A DNA stretch of 64,000 bases from an uncultured Aquimarina sp. (GTDB taxonomy: Bacteria > Bacteroidota > Bacteroidia > Flavobacteriales > Flavobacteriaceae): assembly GCA_947496355.1 (NCBI GenBank), contig CANMCO010000009.1, positions 1 to 64,000 on the forward strand. The letters are read 5' to 3'. Every line of letters starts with the position of its first letter. Position 1 is the stretch's first letter. The position numbers were made by a program, and so were the translations under genes. Of this stretch, positions 1 through 9,030 are shown piece by piece. Below the pieces are notes generated by a model. The model saw only the letters and a list, made by a program, of their open reading frames with translations, was not told the DNA's origin and did not search any database.

Positions 1-28
1 ATCGTGGGAGAGTAGGTCACCGCCTTCC
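1..28 (+). rRNA. rrf: 5S ribosomal RNA, 3' end (partial)
   Basis: The window opens with TGGGAGAGTAGGTC followed by CCGCC, the conserved 3' end of flavobacterial 5S rRNA, and a terminator follows at once. Only the last ~28 bases are present, so the rest of the rRNA operon lies outside the window to the left. The exact 3' end is approximate. The call rests on this short motif and the adjoining terminator. Confidence 0.85.
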
Positions 29-32
29 TTGA

Positions 33-65
33 AACCCTTCATCAATACCGATGAAGGGTTTTTTT
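33..65 (+). terminator. Rho-independent terminator of the rRNA operon
   Basis: AACCCTTCATC (33-43) pairs perfectly with GATGAAGGGTT (50-60) around a 6-base loop and runs into a T tract (59-65). It lies directly behind the 5S rRNA end. Confidence 0.9.
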
Positions 66-121
66 ATACCCAAAAAAAATAAAGCACTTTTGTTATCTTA
101 AAACTTGATATCTTATAGACT

Positions 122-748
122 ATGAAAATACAAACACCAGTAGAAGAAAGGTGGAATTGGATAACACACGGATTAGGATTTATCTTGGCTGTTGTAGGGT
201 TTTTATTATTGATGATAAATAATTCTGGTAAAACCAACTATAGCACATTTTCAATTATACTATATGCCAGTTCTTTAATTGTTCTATATTTTGCTTCTAC
301 AGCATATCATTATTCTTCAGATGTTGAGCTAAAAAGAAAATTTAGAATAATGGATCATGTAGGGATTTATCTATTAATCGCAGGAACATATTCCCCAGTT
401 GCACTAATCACATTATTAGATAGTAAAGGAAAGTTATTGTTTATCATTGTTTGGTCTTTAGCTATTATTGGTTCTGTTTTAAAACTTTTCTTTACAGGAA
501 AATTTCAGGTGCTATCAATTTTTCTTTACTTATTAATGGGATGGTTAATAGTGCTCGATAGTAATTCACTAATGAATAAGGTTGTCTCTGAGGGGATTAA
601 TTATCTAATTTTGGGAGGAGCATTTTATACAATTGGAATAATTTTCTACGCTTTAAAAAAAATACCATTTAGTCATGTAATATGGCATTTATTTGTTTTA
701 GCGGGTAGTGCATTTCATTATTTACTTATTCTTCAATATATAATCTAA
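122..748 (+). CDS. Hemolysin III family (PAQR-type) membrane protein
   Basis: The 208-residue product is almost wholly hydrophobic, with about seven predicted membrane helices. It carries the family's conserved pieces in order: an N-terminal EERWNWITHG segment, STAYHYSS near residue 60, the MDHVGIYLLIAGTYSP block near residue 80, and the C-terminal HVIWHL and AFHY histidines. In PAQR/HlyIII proteins these histidines bind zinc, and a hydrolase-type activity has been suggested for the superfamily. The name hemolysin is historical and does not imply toxicity. Length is normal (~205-215 residues). It is a single gene between the rRNA terminator and an oppositely oriented operon. Confidence 0.9.
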   Translation: MKIQTPVEERWNWITHGLGFILAVVGFLLLMINNSGKTNYSTFSIILYASSLIVLYFASTAYHYSSDVELKRKFRIMDHVGIYLLIAGTYSPVALITLLDSKGKLLFIIVWSLAIIGSVLKLFFTGKFQVLSIFLYLLMGWLIVLDSNSLMNKVVSEGINYLILGGAFYTIGIIFYALKKIPFSHVIWHLFVLAGSAFHYLLILQYII

Positions 749-796
749 TATAATAGCTTGATTATAAATCGAAACTAGTTGAATAAGGAGATGAAT

Positions 797-1225
797 TTAT
801 TCAGAAATGTAATCTTTATATTCCAGAAAGAACTTTTCTAGTTTTTCCATGTTTTGTGCTAAAAATAGCATTGCTTTTTCCCAAGAATTTTTATTATAAA
901 CGCTTACTTGCGTTTGCTCTATATACAAACGAGAAATAATTTTGCCATTATCCAATTGGTAGGATTTATCGTAAACAATATCTTCTATATATTCAGTAGT
1001 TAGAATATTTTTAAGGCTAATGAATTTGTCATAGTAATATCCTCTGATTACTTCATCATGCGGTTCTATGTCAACTGAAACTTGTGCTTTTTTAGATGTA
1101 AAAGTAAATTTCAAGGTTACATCTTTGATTTTTGTATTGTATAACAACCATTTTCTTGGATATTCTTTTCCGAAATTAGTCCAAAATTCTTGACGTATTT
1201 GCTTTGATTCTTCTTTACTAAACAT
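797..1225 (-). CDS. DUF4268 domain-containing protein
   Basis: This is a 142-residue soluble protein with no signal peptide. It starts MFSKEES and contains QEFWTNFGKEYPRKWLLYNTKI and an alternating charged/aromatic C-terminus (EKFFLEYKDYI). This matches what I recall of DUF4268, a small family of unknown function whose fold is related to restriction-endonuclease-like proteins; I see no clear catalytic motif here. It is the last gene of a three-gene operon, one base after the ZIP transporter gene. Function is unknown; the family assignment is from memory of conserved text, not a search. Confidence 0.7.
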   Translation of the reverse strand: MFSKEESKQIRQEFWTNFGKEYPRKWLLYNTKIKDVTLKFTFTSKKAQVSVDIEPHDEVIRGYYYDKFISLKNILTTEYIEDIVYDKSYQLDNGKIISRLYIEQTQVSVYNKNSWEKAMLFLAQNMEKLEKFFLEYKDYISE

Positions 1226-1226
1226 A

Positions 1227-1904
1227 CTATATCAAATATGCAGTAAAAGTTGCTGCGAGAATAACCAAAAGCTTTGTTATATTAAATTTGTGCCCTTCAT
1301 TACTTTCAAAAAGAATGGTGGTAGAAACATGTAAAAATATTCCTATTACTAATGCATTAATTTCTTTATAATACCCTTGAACAGCATCAAAATGTTCGCT
1401 AATTAGCGTACCTAAAGGGGTCATTAATGCAAAAATGATCAATGTAACAACAACTATTGGTTTTTTTATTTTAGTATTAAGTAAGAATGTTGTCAAAATC
1501 ATAGCTATTGGAATTTTGTGCACAATAATTCCTGCTAGAATCCCTTCGGTATGATGTATAGGGAACCCTTCAAGTAGGGCATGTATTCCTAGACTAATAA
1601 ATAATAATTTTGGTATTTGTTTGGTCTCTTTATTTAGATGTATATGGCCGTGTTCTGCACCTTTTGAGAAATATTCTAAAACTTTTTGTAACAAAATACC
1701 AATCATAATCCAAACACCGGTTTGTTTTGCAAAATGGTTGTCCTCAAACACCTTTGGCAGTAGATCAAAAATTGTAATTGCAAGAAGAAAGGCCCCACTA
1801 AAGGCCAAAAGTAATTTCAGATTTTTTTGATTGGATGGCTTAAAAATAAGTACAATTAAAGCTCCAATAAAAACTGCCGCTATGGATAAAATGTAGTTGT
1901 TCAC
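1227..1904 (-). CDS. ZIP family metal transporter
   Basis: The 225-residue integral membrane protein has about eight predicted helices. A short histidine-rich loop (EHGHIHLN) near residue 85 separates the N- and C-terminal bundles. Conserved intramembrane metal-site residues are visible as HALLEGFPI near residue 108 and VHKIPIAMIL near residue 128. ZIP proteins move divalent metals, usually zinc, into the cytoplasm. The exact metal cannot be read from the sequence. The start codon touches the last base of the upstream methyltransferase gene, indicating translational coupling. No zinc-uptake regulator site was recognised. Confidence 0.88.
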   Translation of the reverse strand: MNNYILSIAAVFIGALIVLIFKPSNQKNLKLLLAFSGAFLLAITIFDLLPKVFEDNHFAKQTGVWIMIGILLQKVLEYFSKGAEHGHIHLNKETKQIPKLLFISLGIHALLEGFPIHHTEGILAGIIVHKIPIAMILTTFLLNTKIKKPIVVVTLIIFALMTPLGTLISEHFDAVQGYYKEINALVIGIFLHVSTTILFESNEGHKFNITKLLVILAATFTAYLI

Positions 1905-2635
1905 TATTTGAATATTAAAATAAGTCTATGTGAAGTTTTTGAATTAAATTTTTGTAATTGATAATTACCGAAAATATCAAGTAGATGAACTTCTGCCTTT
2001 TTAAAATAGTTTTCAAAATCTGCAAGAGTAATTGCCTTTACGCGCTCAGTAAAGAAGAAATCTTCACCCTGATCTCTGAATCGTATCTCTTTGTATATAT
2101 AGTTATCCCTTACAAATCTTTTTATTTCGAAATGAATTCCATGTATTTCTTTGGTCTCTTTTGGAACAAGATTTTGGATTACATATTCGACATTCATAAA
2201 ATCAATTACTCCAAATCCACGCTCATTAAGGTCAGATTTTATAGCCTTAATAGTATTTAGGTTATCTTCTTCTTTGTCGAAATATCCAAAGCTTGTGAAT
2301 AAATTGAAAACGGCAGAGAATTTTTCGGAATAAGGCCGGCACATATCATGAACCCTAAATTTTAAGGTTTCATTTTCGAATTGCGATGCGTATTCGATAC
2401 TGTTTTTTGATAGATCTACCCCGGTAACATCATATCCAATTTTATTGAGATAGATGCTATGGCGTCCTTTTCCGCATGCGAGATCTAAAATTTTTTCACT
2501 ATTTTCAAGATTAAGATAATTCGTAAGATTATCCATAAAATCTTGGGCTTCGGTATGATCTCTATCCTTGTATAATATATGATAATAAGGAGTATCAAAC
2601 CATGAAGCATACCACATTGTTGAATCTTTTAGCAT
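1904..2635 (-). CDS. Class I SAM-dependent methyltransferase
   Basis: The product (243 residues from the ATG at 2635) has the Rossmann-fold motif I ILDLACGKGRHSIYL near residue 45, followed by a motif II-like GVDLSK. It resembles small-molecule methyltransferases of the UbiE/TylF-like class; the substrate is not evident. An upstream TTG at 2644 is in frame, but it lies inside the TAATTTTG promoter element, so the ATG at 2635 is preferred. It heads an operon with the ZIP transporter and DUF4268 genes and is divergent from the THUMP methyltransferase gene. Confidence 0.85.
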   Translation of the reverse strand: MLKDSTMWYASWFDTPYYHILYKDRDHTEAQDFMDNLTNYLNLENSEKILDLACGKGRHSIYLNKIGYDVTGVDLSKNSIEYASQFENETLKFRVHDMCRPYSEKFSAVFNLFTSFGYFDKEEDNLNTIKAIKSDLNERGFGVIDFMNVEYVIQNLVPKETKEIHGIHFEIKRFVRDNYIYKEIRFRDQGEDFFFTERVKAITLADFENYFKKAEVHLLDIFGNYQLQKFNSKTSHRLILIFK

Positions 2636-2641
2636 AGGGCG

Positions 2642-2649
2642 CAAAATTA
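2642..2649 (-). promoter_or_regulatory. TAATTTTG -7 element for the methyltransferase operon
   Basis: On the minus strand TAATTTTG matches the Bacteroidota sigma-A -7 consensus TAnnTTTG. It ends only six bases before the ATG at 2635, so the transcript would be leaderless or nearly so. Confidence 0.6.
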
Positions 2650-2651
2650 AT

Positions 2652-2659
2652 GTATTTTT
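2652..2659 (+). promoter_or_regulatory. TATTTTTG -7 element for the THUMP methyltransferase gene
   Basis: TATTTTTG fits the Bacteroidota -7 consensus and lies two bases from the minus-strand element of the divergent operon. It sits downstream of the first in-frame ATG (2650), which argues that translation starts further along, at 2689 or 2707. Confidence 0.6.
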
Positions 2660-2688
2660 GCGGTTTAATTATATTGAACGCGAAGATA

Positions 2689-3849
2689 GTGAGTAATTCA
2701 TTTAAAATGGTAGCCAAAACCCTTTTTGGTTTTGAAGAAGTTCTGGCAAGAGAACTTAGAAATCTAGGAGCTGAAAAAGTGCAAATTGGTAACCGTATGG
2801 TTAGTTTTTATGGGGATACAGGGTTTATGTATAAGGCAAACCTATGTTTAAGAACCGCTGTAAAAATTTTGAAACCAATTACCTCAAAAAAGATAAGAAA
2901 TGAACAAGATTTATATGATTTTGTTCAAAGCATAGAATGGAAAGAATATATCGATAACAATGATACCTTTGCAATACATGCTACGGTTAACTCTACAATT
3001 TTCACGCATTCACGTTTTATTGCTTTAAAAGCGAAAGACGGAATTGTAGATAAATTTAGAAATGAGACTGGTGAAAGACCAAATGTAGAATTAGATCACC
3101 CAGATCTTTCTATTGATATCCATATTCAGCAAGACTTATGTACCATTTCGTTGGATAGTTCTGGAGGATCTTTACATCACAGAGGATATCGTACAGCAAC
3201 CAATATTGCTCCTATTAATGAGGTTTTGGCCGCAGGTTTATTATTGCTTTCAGGCTGGGATGGGCAATGTGATTTTCTAGACCCTATGTGTGGTAGTGGT
3301 ACTATGGCAATTGAGGCTGCTATGATTGCATGTAATATTCCTGCAAACCTGAATCGAAAAGAGTTTGCTTTTGAAAAATGGTTAGATTGGGATATGGATT
3401 TATTTGAAAAGATTGAAGAATCATGTCTTAATAAAACAAGAGATTTTCATCATTCAATAATAGGTATGGACAAGGAGTATTCTGCCGTTCGAAAAGCAAA
3501 TATTAATATTGAAAATGCTAATCTTACTGATTTCGTTAAAATAAAAGAAGGTGATTTTTTTGAAAGCCAAAAAGAAGTTGAAGGACAACTTCATATTGTG
3601 TTTAATCCACCTTATGATGAACGATTAGAAATTAACCTTGAAGAATTCTATTCGAAAATAGGAGATGCATTAAAGCAAAATTACCCCGGTACAAATGCTT
3701 GGTTTATTACTGGAAATCTTGAAGCATTAAAACATGTTGGACTTAGACCTTCTCGCAAGATTAAAGTGTTTAACGGAAAACTTGAAGCAAGACTAGTAAA
3801 ATATGAAATGTATGCCGGTAGCAAAAAAGCAAAGTATCAAAAAGATTAA
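2689..3849 (+). CDS. THUMP domain class I SAM-dependent RNA methyltransferase (RlmL N-domain/YpsC-like)
   Basis: The N-terminal ~160 residues form a ferredoxin-like/THUMP RNA-binding region starting at KTLFGFEEVLARELRNLG. The C-terminal Rossmann methyltransferase has motif I DPMCGSGTMAIEAA and the catalytic FNPPYDERL (NPPY) motif of N2-guanine or N6-adenine methylation. The family modifies 23S rRNA, as RlmL does (m2G2445 in E. coli). The chosen GTG start at 2689 (386 residues) follows the promoter and matches the usual flavobacterial N-terminus; ATG at 2707 is the alternative. The in-frame ATG at 2650 would precede the probable transcription start. The exact target base is not known. Confidence 0.88.
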   Translation: MSNSFKMVAKTLFGFEEVLARELRNLGAEKVQIGNRMVSFYGDTGFMYKANLCLRTAVKILKPITSKKIRNEQDLYDFVQSIEWKEYIDNNDTFAIHATVNSTIFTHSRFIALKAKDGIVDKFRNETGERPNVELDHPDLSIDIHIQQDLCTISLDSSGGSLHHRGYRTATNIAPINEVLAAGLLLLSGWDGQCDFLDPMCGSGTMAIEAAMIACNIPANLNRKEFAFEKWLDWDMDLFEKIEESCLNKTRDFHHSIIGMDKEYSAVRKANINIENANLTDFVKIKEGDFFESQKEVEGQLHIVFNPPYDERLEINLEEFYSKIGDALKQNYPGTNAWFITGNLEALKHVGLRPSRKIKVFNGKLEARLVKYEMYAGSKKAKYQKD

Positions 3850-3902
3850 TTTTTAGATTTGAGTATGTTGCCTTATAATATTTAGTTGGTCGAGGTTATT
3901 TA

Positions 3903-3917
3903 TCGGTCATTGACCGA
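3903..3917. promoter_or_regulatory. Perfect inverted repeat TCGGTCA-T-TGACCGA (possible operator)
   Basis: A 7-base perfect inverted repeat with a one-base centre lies in the 206-base gap between the THUMP gene and the large propeller gene. There is no T tract, so it is a poor terminator. The near-zero spacer suggests a dimeric regulator site rather than a hairpin. Its binding protein is unknown. Confidence 0.35.
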
Positions 3918-4055
3918 CATAGATACATCTTAGGTTAATTAATTCTTAAAATCAATTTGATAGAAGATAGTTTTATGCTTTTGTTAAGAGATTATTATTC
4001 AAATAACGATAATTTTCTGCTTTAAACTCAACAACTAAACTAATCTTCCATCAGT

Positions 4056-7000
4056 ATGAAAACTAAATTCACACGCGCTTTTTTCATAGCGGTTTTATTC
4101 ACTCTTTCTTTTTCAGTTTTTGGGCAAAGATCAAAAACAAAACAAACAGTTACTTCGGTATTTTCGGATTCTATTTTTTCCGGATTAAAATTAAGAAATA
4201 TTGGCCCTGCATTTATGTCAGGTAGGATTGCTGATGTTGCAATTCATCCAAAGAATGAAAGTATTTGGTATGTAGCTGTGGGCTCTGGAGGGGTATGGAA
4301 AACTGTAAATTCAGGAACAACATGGACACCTGTTTTTGATGAGCAAACCTCCTATTCGATAGGATGTGTTACTATAGATCCCAGAAATACTAACACCATT
4401 TGGGTAGGTACCGGTGAGAATGTAGGTGGACGACATTTGGGATATGGAGACGGCATTTATCGCAGTGATGATGGAGGGGCTTCCTGGAAAAATATGGGAT
4501 TAAAGAATTCTGAACATATTTCTAAGATCATTATTCATCCAGAAAACAGTAATATCATTTGGGTAGCAGTACAAGGGCCTTTATGGAAAAAAGGTGGAGA
4601 TCGTGGATTATATAAATCTATTGATGGAGGGAAAACTTGGAAAAAAACCTTGGGAGATAATGAATGGGTTGGAGTTACCGATTTGGTTACTGATCCCAGA
4701 AACCCTGATGTACTTTACGCAGCTTCATGGCAAAGACATCGCACCGTTGCTGCCTATATGGGTGGGGGTCCTGGATCTGGTATTCATCGCAGTATCGATG
4801 GTGGTGAAACATGGGAGCAACTTAAAAACGGCCTTCCCAAATCATGGATGGGTAAAATAGGATTGGCGATTTCACCTCAAAAACCTGATATTTTATATGC
4901 CGCAATAGAGTTGGATCGAAGAACTGGTGGTGTATATCGTTCTGAAGATCGTGGAACCACATGGAAGAAACGTTCTGATGCTGTAGCAGGAGCAACAGGC
5001 CCTCATTATTACCAGGAGTTATATGCTTCCCCACATCAGTTTGAGAGATTATATCTTGTGGATTCGAGGATGCAGATTTCTGAAGACGGAGGGAAGACCT
5101 TTACAAGAATGAATGAAGAGTATAAACATGGGGATAACCATGCTATAGCATTTAAAAAAGAAGACCCAGATTATCTTTTGGTAGGAACAGACGGAGGGTT
5201 ATATGAGACTTTTGATCTAACCAAAAACTGGCGTTTTATTGAAAACCTGCCAGTGACTCAGTATTATAAAGTTGCTGTAGATGATGCAGAACCTTTTTAT
5301 AATATTTATGGTGGGACTCAGGATAATAGTACTCAAGGTGGCCCCTCCAGAACAGATAATGTACATGGTATTCAGAATTCGGATTGGAAGATTGTATTAA
5401 ATTGGGATGGACATCAACCGGCAACAGAACCGGGAAATCCAAATATAATGTATGCAGAGCGTCAAGAAGGAAATCTTTCTCGAATTGATTTAAGCACTGG
5501 AGAAGTAATTGATATCCAACCGCAGCCAAGTGAGAATGAGAATTTTGAACGCTTTAATTGGGATGCACCAATTTTGGTAAGTGCTCATGACCCAGCTCGT
5601 ATCTATTTTGCATCACAACGTCTTTGGAGATCTGATAATCGTGGAGATAAATGGACAGCCATCTCTGCAGATTTAACCAAAAATCAGGAGCGAATTACAC
5701 TGGATATCATGGGTAAGAAACAGTCTTGGGATGCACCCTGGGATTTTTTAGCAATGTCAAACTATAATACCATTACTTCTATAGCAGAGTCACCAAAGCA
5801 AGAAAATGTACTCTATGTAGGTACCGATGATGGAATTATTCAAGCTACAGAAGATGGAGGCAGTAATTGGCGTAAAATAGATGTAGGAACATTACCTGGA
5901 GTTCCGTCTACAGCTTTTGTAAATGATATAAAAGCAGATCTTTTTGATGCAAATACAGTATATGTAGCACTTGATAATCATAAGTATGGTGATTTTAACC
6001 CATATTTGTTAAAAAGTGCAGACAATGGTCGTACATGGAAATCTATTAGAGGAAATCTTCCTGAAAGAACTTTGGTGTGGAGAATTGTGCAAGATCATGT
6101 ACAATCAAATCTTTTGTTTGCAGCTACAGAGTTTGGAATTTATTTTACTGTCAACGGAGGTGGTAAATGGATAAAACTTAAAGGTGATATGCCTACAATA
6201 TCTTTCCGTGATTTGGCAATACAGCGTAAAGAGAATGACTTAATTGGTGCTTCTTTTGGAAGAGGTTTTTTTGTGTTTGATGATTATACTGCATTAAGAA
6301 GTGTTTCTGAAGCTAAATTGAAAGAAGAAGCTGTTTTGTTTCCAACCCGTGATGCCTGGTGGTATATTCCAAGACCAAACTTAAGTTTTGATAATAAAAA
6401 AGGAAGCCAGGGAGCATCACATTATGTAGCTCCAAATCCAGATTTTGGTGCAGTTTTCACATATTATTTGAAAGATGGATTAAAAACAAGTGAAGAAATT
6501 CGTAAAGAAAACGAGAAGAAAAATAAAGGAGCCGATATTGCGTTTCCTGGATGGGATAAAGTAGCGGCTGAAAAAACAGAATCGAAACCAAAGATTGTTC
6601 TAACCATTACTGACACCAACGGAAAGACTATTCGCAGAATTGAAGGACCCGTAAAATCTGGTTTCCATCGTATTGCATGGGATTTACGTTATCCAGCTAG
6701 CGAAGCTATTCCTTTAAAAAAACAAGACAATACATTTGGTTCGCCTAAAGGTTTTATGGCGGCCCCGGGTAATTATAAAGCAACCCTATCTAAAATTGAA
6801 AATGGGACTGTAACTCAATTGTCAGATCCTGTTTCTTTTACTGTAAAACGAATGAAAGAAGGTGTATTGAAAGGAGCACCTCTTGAAGAAGTAACTGCAT
6901 TCTGGAGGAATTATGAAGACGTAGTTGGCAAAGTTTCTACTTTAGATATGCAAATAAGTAATACAGCCAAACGAATCAAAGCAATGAACATAGCATTAGA

Positions 7001-7328
7001 AAGAGCGAATATTGCACCAGGAAATTTAGATACTAGGTTAAATACACTGAAACAAAATATAGCAGATCTAAATAAAGAATTCTACGGCAATAGTGCTAAA
7101 CAGCAAGTAGGAGAGAAGACCAAACCTACTATTGGAGACAGAATGTTTGCAATATACAGAGGTATAGATCGATCTACATATGGACCTACGAGTACGCATC
7201 TTGAAACAATGCAAATTATTTCTAACCAAATAAAGTTGACCACTTCAAAGTATGAGTTGCTTAAAAATCAAACAGATATACTAGCAAAGGATTTATTAGA
7301 GGCTGGAGCTCCTTATGTGGAAGATTAA
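4056..7328 (+). CDS. Secreted VPS10/sortilin-like BNR-repeat beta-propeller protein
   Basis: The 1090-residue protein starts with a signal peptide (MKTKFTRAFFIAVLFTLSF, ending near SVFGQ). At least eight Asp-box (S/T-x-D-x-G-x-T-W) motifs follow between residues ~130 and ~720, for example SDDGGASW, SIDGGKTW, SIDGGETW, SEDGGKTF and SADNGRTW. They form a large multi-bladed propeller of the type annotated sortilin/VPS10 or glycosyl hydrolase-like in Bacteroidota. The last ~300 residues include a beta-rich region (near ITDTNGKTIRRIEGPVKSG) and a helical tail. No catalytic residues are recognisable. It probably acts outside the cytoplasm, but neither ligand nor enzyme activity is established. It stands alone with no clear operon partner. 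Confidence 0.82.
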   Translation: MKTKFTRAFFIAVLFTLSFSVFGQRSKTKQTVTSVFSDSIFSGLKLRNIGPAFMSGRIADVAIHPKNESIWYVAVGSGGVWKTVNSGTTWTPVFDEQTSYSIGCVTIDPRNTNTIWVGTGENVGGRHLGYGDGIYRSDDGGASWKNMGLKNSEHISKIIIHPENSNIIWVAVQGPLWKKGGDRGLYKSIDGGKTWKKTLGDNEWVGVTDLVTDPRNPDVLYAASWQRHRTVAAYMGGGPGSGIHRSIDGGETWEQLKNGLPKSWMGKIGLAISPQKPDILYAAIELDRRTGGVYRSEDRGTTWKKRSDAVAGATGPHYYQELYASPHQFERLYLVDSRMQISEDGGKTFTRMNEEYKHGDNHAIAFKKEDPDYLLVGTDGGLYETFDLTKNWRFIENLPVTQYYKVAVDDAEPFYNIYGGTQDNSTQGGPSRTDNVHGIQNSDWKIVLNWDGHQPATEPGNPNIMYAERQEGNLSRIDLSTGEVIDIQPQPSENENFERFNWDAPILVSAHDPARIYFASQRLWRSDNRGDKWTAISADLTKNQERITLDIMGKKQSWDAPWDFLAMSNYNTITSIAESPKQENVLYVGTDDGIIQATEDGGSNWRKIDVGTLPGVPSTAFVNDIKADLFDANTVYVALDNHKYGDFNPYLLKSADNGRTWKSIRGNLPERTLVWRIVQDHVQSNLLFAATEFGIYFTVNGGGKWIKLKGDMPTISFRDLAIQRKENDLIGASFGRGFFVFDDYTALRSVSEAKLKEEAVLFPTRDAWWYIPRPNLSFDNKKGSQGASHYVAPNPDFGAVFTYYLKDGLKTSEEIRKENEKKNKGADIAFPGWDKVAAEKTESKPKIVLTITDTNGKTIRRIEGPVKSGFHRIAWDLRYPASEAIPLKKQDNTFGSPKGFMAAPGNYKATLSKIENGTVTQLSDPVSFTVKRMKEGVLKGAPLEEVTAFWRNYEDVVGKVSTLDMQISNTAKRIKAMNIALERANIAPGNLDTRLNTLKQNIADLNKEFYGNSAKQQVGEKTKPTIGDRMFAIYRGIDRSTYGPTSTHLETMQIISNQIKLTTSKYELLKNQTDILAKDLLEAGAPYVED

Positions 7329-7416
7329 ATTTAGATGAAAAATTGAATAAGGGAGTTTTAGATTTAGTAACTTTAAAATAGTTTAAAACTAACTGTAACT
7401 TTTAAAACTAATACTT

Positions 7417-8277
7417 ATGAAACTTGTAGTAAAGTCTTTTGCACTATTTATCTTTTTATCTGTCGGGATAAGTAGTTGTAAGGATAATAAAACGGCATCA
7501 GAAAATGAAAAAACTTCTGGCGATAAGAAAGAAGAGATTGCTCAAAAACCTATTAAAATTAAAAGTGAAGAAGTAACTTATAAAGTAGATACTTTATCTA
7601 TGAAAGGCTACTTAACTTTTAATGAAAATGCGACAGAAAAACGCCCGGGTATTATTGTTGTTCATGAATGGTGGGGACATAATGATTATGTACGAGAAAG
7701 AGCAGATATGCTGGCAGAACTAGGATATGTAGCTTTGGCTGTAGATATGTATGGTGATGGTAAACAGGCAGCACATCCAGATGACGCAGGTAAATTTGCA
7801 ATGAGTGTGATGGGAAATTTGGATGCAGCAAAAGCAAGATTCAATGCAGCATTAGAAATGTTAAAGGCTCAGGAATCAGTAAATGCAGATAAAATTGCCG
7901 CTATTGGGTATTGTTTTGGAGGAAGTGTTGCGCTTACTATGGCAAATGCCGGTATAGATTTGGATGCTGTAGCTGCATTTCATAGCGGAGTACAACTTCC
8001 TGTAATGCCTACAAGCGAAATCAAAGCCAAGGTTTTGGTTTGTAATGGAGCAGATGATCCATTTGTACCACAAGAAACAGTTGCTGCGTATAAGAAAGCT
8101 ATGGATAGTGTAAAAGCTAATTATAAATATATAGCTTATGAGAATACTACACACTCCTTTACAAGTAGAGATGCTGATTCTATCGGTAAGAAATTTAATT
8201 TACCGTTGGCATATCAAAAAGAAGCGGATGAAAAATCTTGGAATGAACTTCAGCAATTATTGAAGGAAGTATTTTAG
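7417..8277 (+). CDS. Dienelactone hydrolase family lipoprotein
   Basis: A signal peptide ends in a lipobox-like GISSC (Cys near residue 21), followed by a Lys/Glu-rich linker, so the enzyme is probably a lipoprotein. The alpha/beta-hydrolase domain carries the dienelactone-hydrolase triad: nucleophile Cys in IGYCFGGS near residue 167, Asp in CNGADDPFVP near residue 213 and His in ENTTHSF near residue 247. Members hydrolyse lactones or esters; the physiological substrate is unknown. Length (286) is normal for a secreted form. It is monocistronic and followed by a strong hairpin terminator. Confidence 0.9.
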   Translation: MKLVVKSFALFIFLSVGISSCKDNKTASENEKTSGDKKEEIAQKPIKIKSEEVTYKVDTLSMKGYLTFNENATEKRPGIIVVHEWWGHNDYVRERADMLAELGYVALAVDMYGDGKQAAHPDDAGKFAMSVMGNLDAAKARFNAALEMLKAQESVNADKIAAIGYCFGGSVALTMANAGIDLDAVAAFHSGVQLPVMPTSEIKAKVLVCNGADDPFVPQETVAAYKKAMDSVKANYKYIAYENTTHSFTSRDADSIGKKFNLPLAYQKEADEKSWNELQQLLKEVF

Positions 8278-8282
8278 ATAGA

Positions 8283-8313
8283 AAGCGCCTTTTACTTTTG
8301 GTAAGAGGCGCTT
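8283..8313. terminator. Bidirectional terminator hairpin between convergent genes
   Basis: AAGCGCCTTTTAC (8283-8295) pairs with GTAAGAGGCGCTT (8301-8313) with one G-T pair and a TTTTG loop. It separates the hydrolase gene from the convergent DUF6048 gene. The flanking T tract is weak. Confidence 0.65.
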
Positions 8314-8319
8314 ATTTGA

Positions 8320-9030
8320 TTAGTTTTTCTTTTTGAAAAAAGGAATCAAGTAGCTTATAGAATATCCATAACCCGTACCAATTTTACTGAAATCATTTGT
8401 CCTTCCAAAACCTGGAATATAAAGATTATCAAAACTATCAGGTGTCTTTTCTGTTATCAAATTTCTCAAAGAAACATTAACACCTAAATATAAATTATTA
8501 AAAATTTCGGCTTTTAATCCCAAAACAAGTTCTACCCAACCAGCGTTTAAACCATCTACGGTAATTGGCTCAGTAATTCTATTTTCACCAAAGTAATCGG
8601 TTCCGGTAAAAACGACATAATCGTTTAGTGTTTGTTTAAATGTAGAAAAGCCATAACGTACTCCTACATAAATGCTATTTTGCATTCCATACCAGTTACC
8701 ATAGGTATTATAATCTATTCCTAATCTGATATAACTTCCGGATCCCTCTACATTTATATTTTCCTCATCTCGTATTAAAGATTCATTACCAAATTCTCCA
8801 GCTATATAAAACTTTTTATAAATCCTATAGTCACTTACAATTTCGAACCCCTTGTAATCATCATCTAATGAGGTACGGATTAGCCGTGCAATATCTGCAC
8901 CAACTCTTAAGCCATATTTTTCAGCAGGAGGCAAGGTGTCTTTTGCTGTTATTTTAGGTTCTTCTTGTGCCTGGATACATCCGGCAATCAGTATATTAAT
9001 GAAAAATAAATATATGTGCAGTTGCCTCAT
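8320..9030 (-). CDS. DUF6048 family protein, probable outer-membrane beta-barrel
   Basis: This 236-residue protein has a signal peptide (MRQLHIYLFFINILIAGCIQAQ) and many alternating amphipathic strands with aromatic ends, such as IRLGIDYNTYGNWYGMQNSIYVG, typical of a small outer-membrane barrel. The pattern and position beside rlmD match the DUF6048 family as I remember it. Its gene overlaps the preceding DUF6452 gene by 35 bases, so the two are translated from one message. Function unknown. The C-terminus ends ISYLIPFFKKKN, with aromatic residues near the end as in barrel proteins. Confidence 0.75.
   Translation of the reverse strand: MRQLHIYLFFINILIAGCIQAQEEPKITAKDTLPPAEKYGLRVGADIARLIRTSLDDDYKGFEIVSDYRIYKKFYIAGEFGNESLIRDEENINVEGSGSYIRLGIDYNTYGNWYGMQNSIYVGVRYGFSTFKQTLNDYVVFTGTDYFGENRITEPITVDGLNAGWVELVLGLKAEIFNNLYLGVNVSLRNLITEKTPDSFDNLYIPGFGRTNDFSKIGTGYGYSISYLIPFFKKKN

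Noticed and set aside
2650..2688. N-terminal extension of the THUMP methyltransferase from ATG 2650
   Set aside because: This segment contains the TATTTTTG promoter element and its start lies upstream of the expected transcription start. The family N-terminus fits the GTG at 2689.
5236..5529. Long open frame antisense to the VPS10-like gene
   Set aside because: It lies wholly inside a well supported gene on the other strand, has no family motif, and its codon pattern mirrors the sense gene. The same holds for antisense frames at 4822-5034, 7876-8154, 19360-19620, 49502-49783 and 61600-61905.
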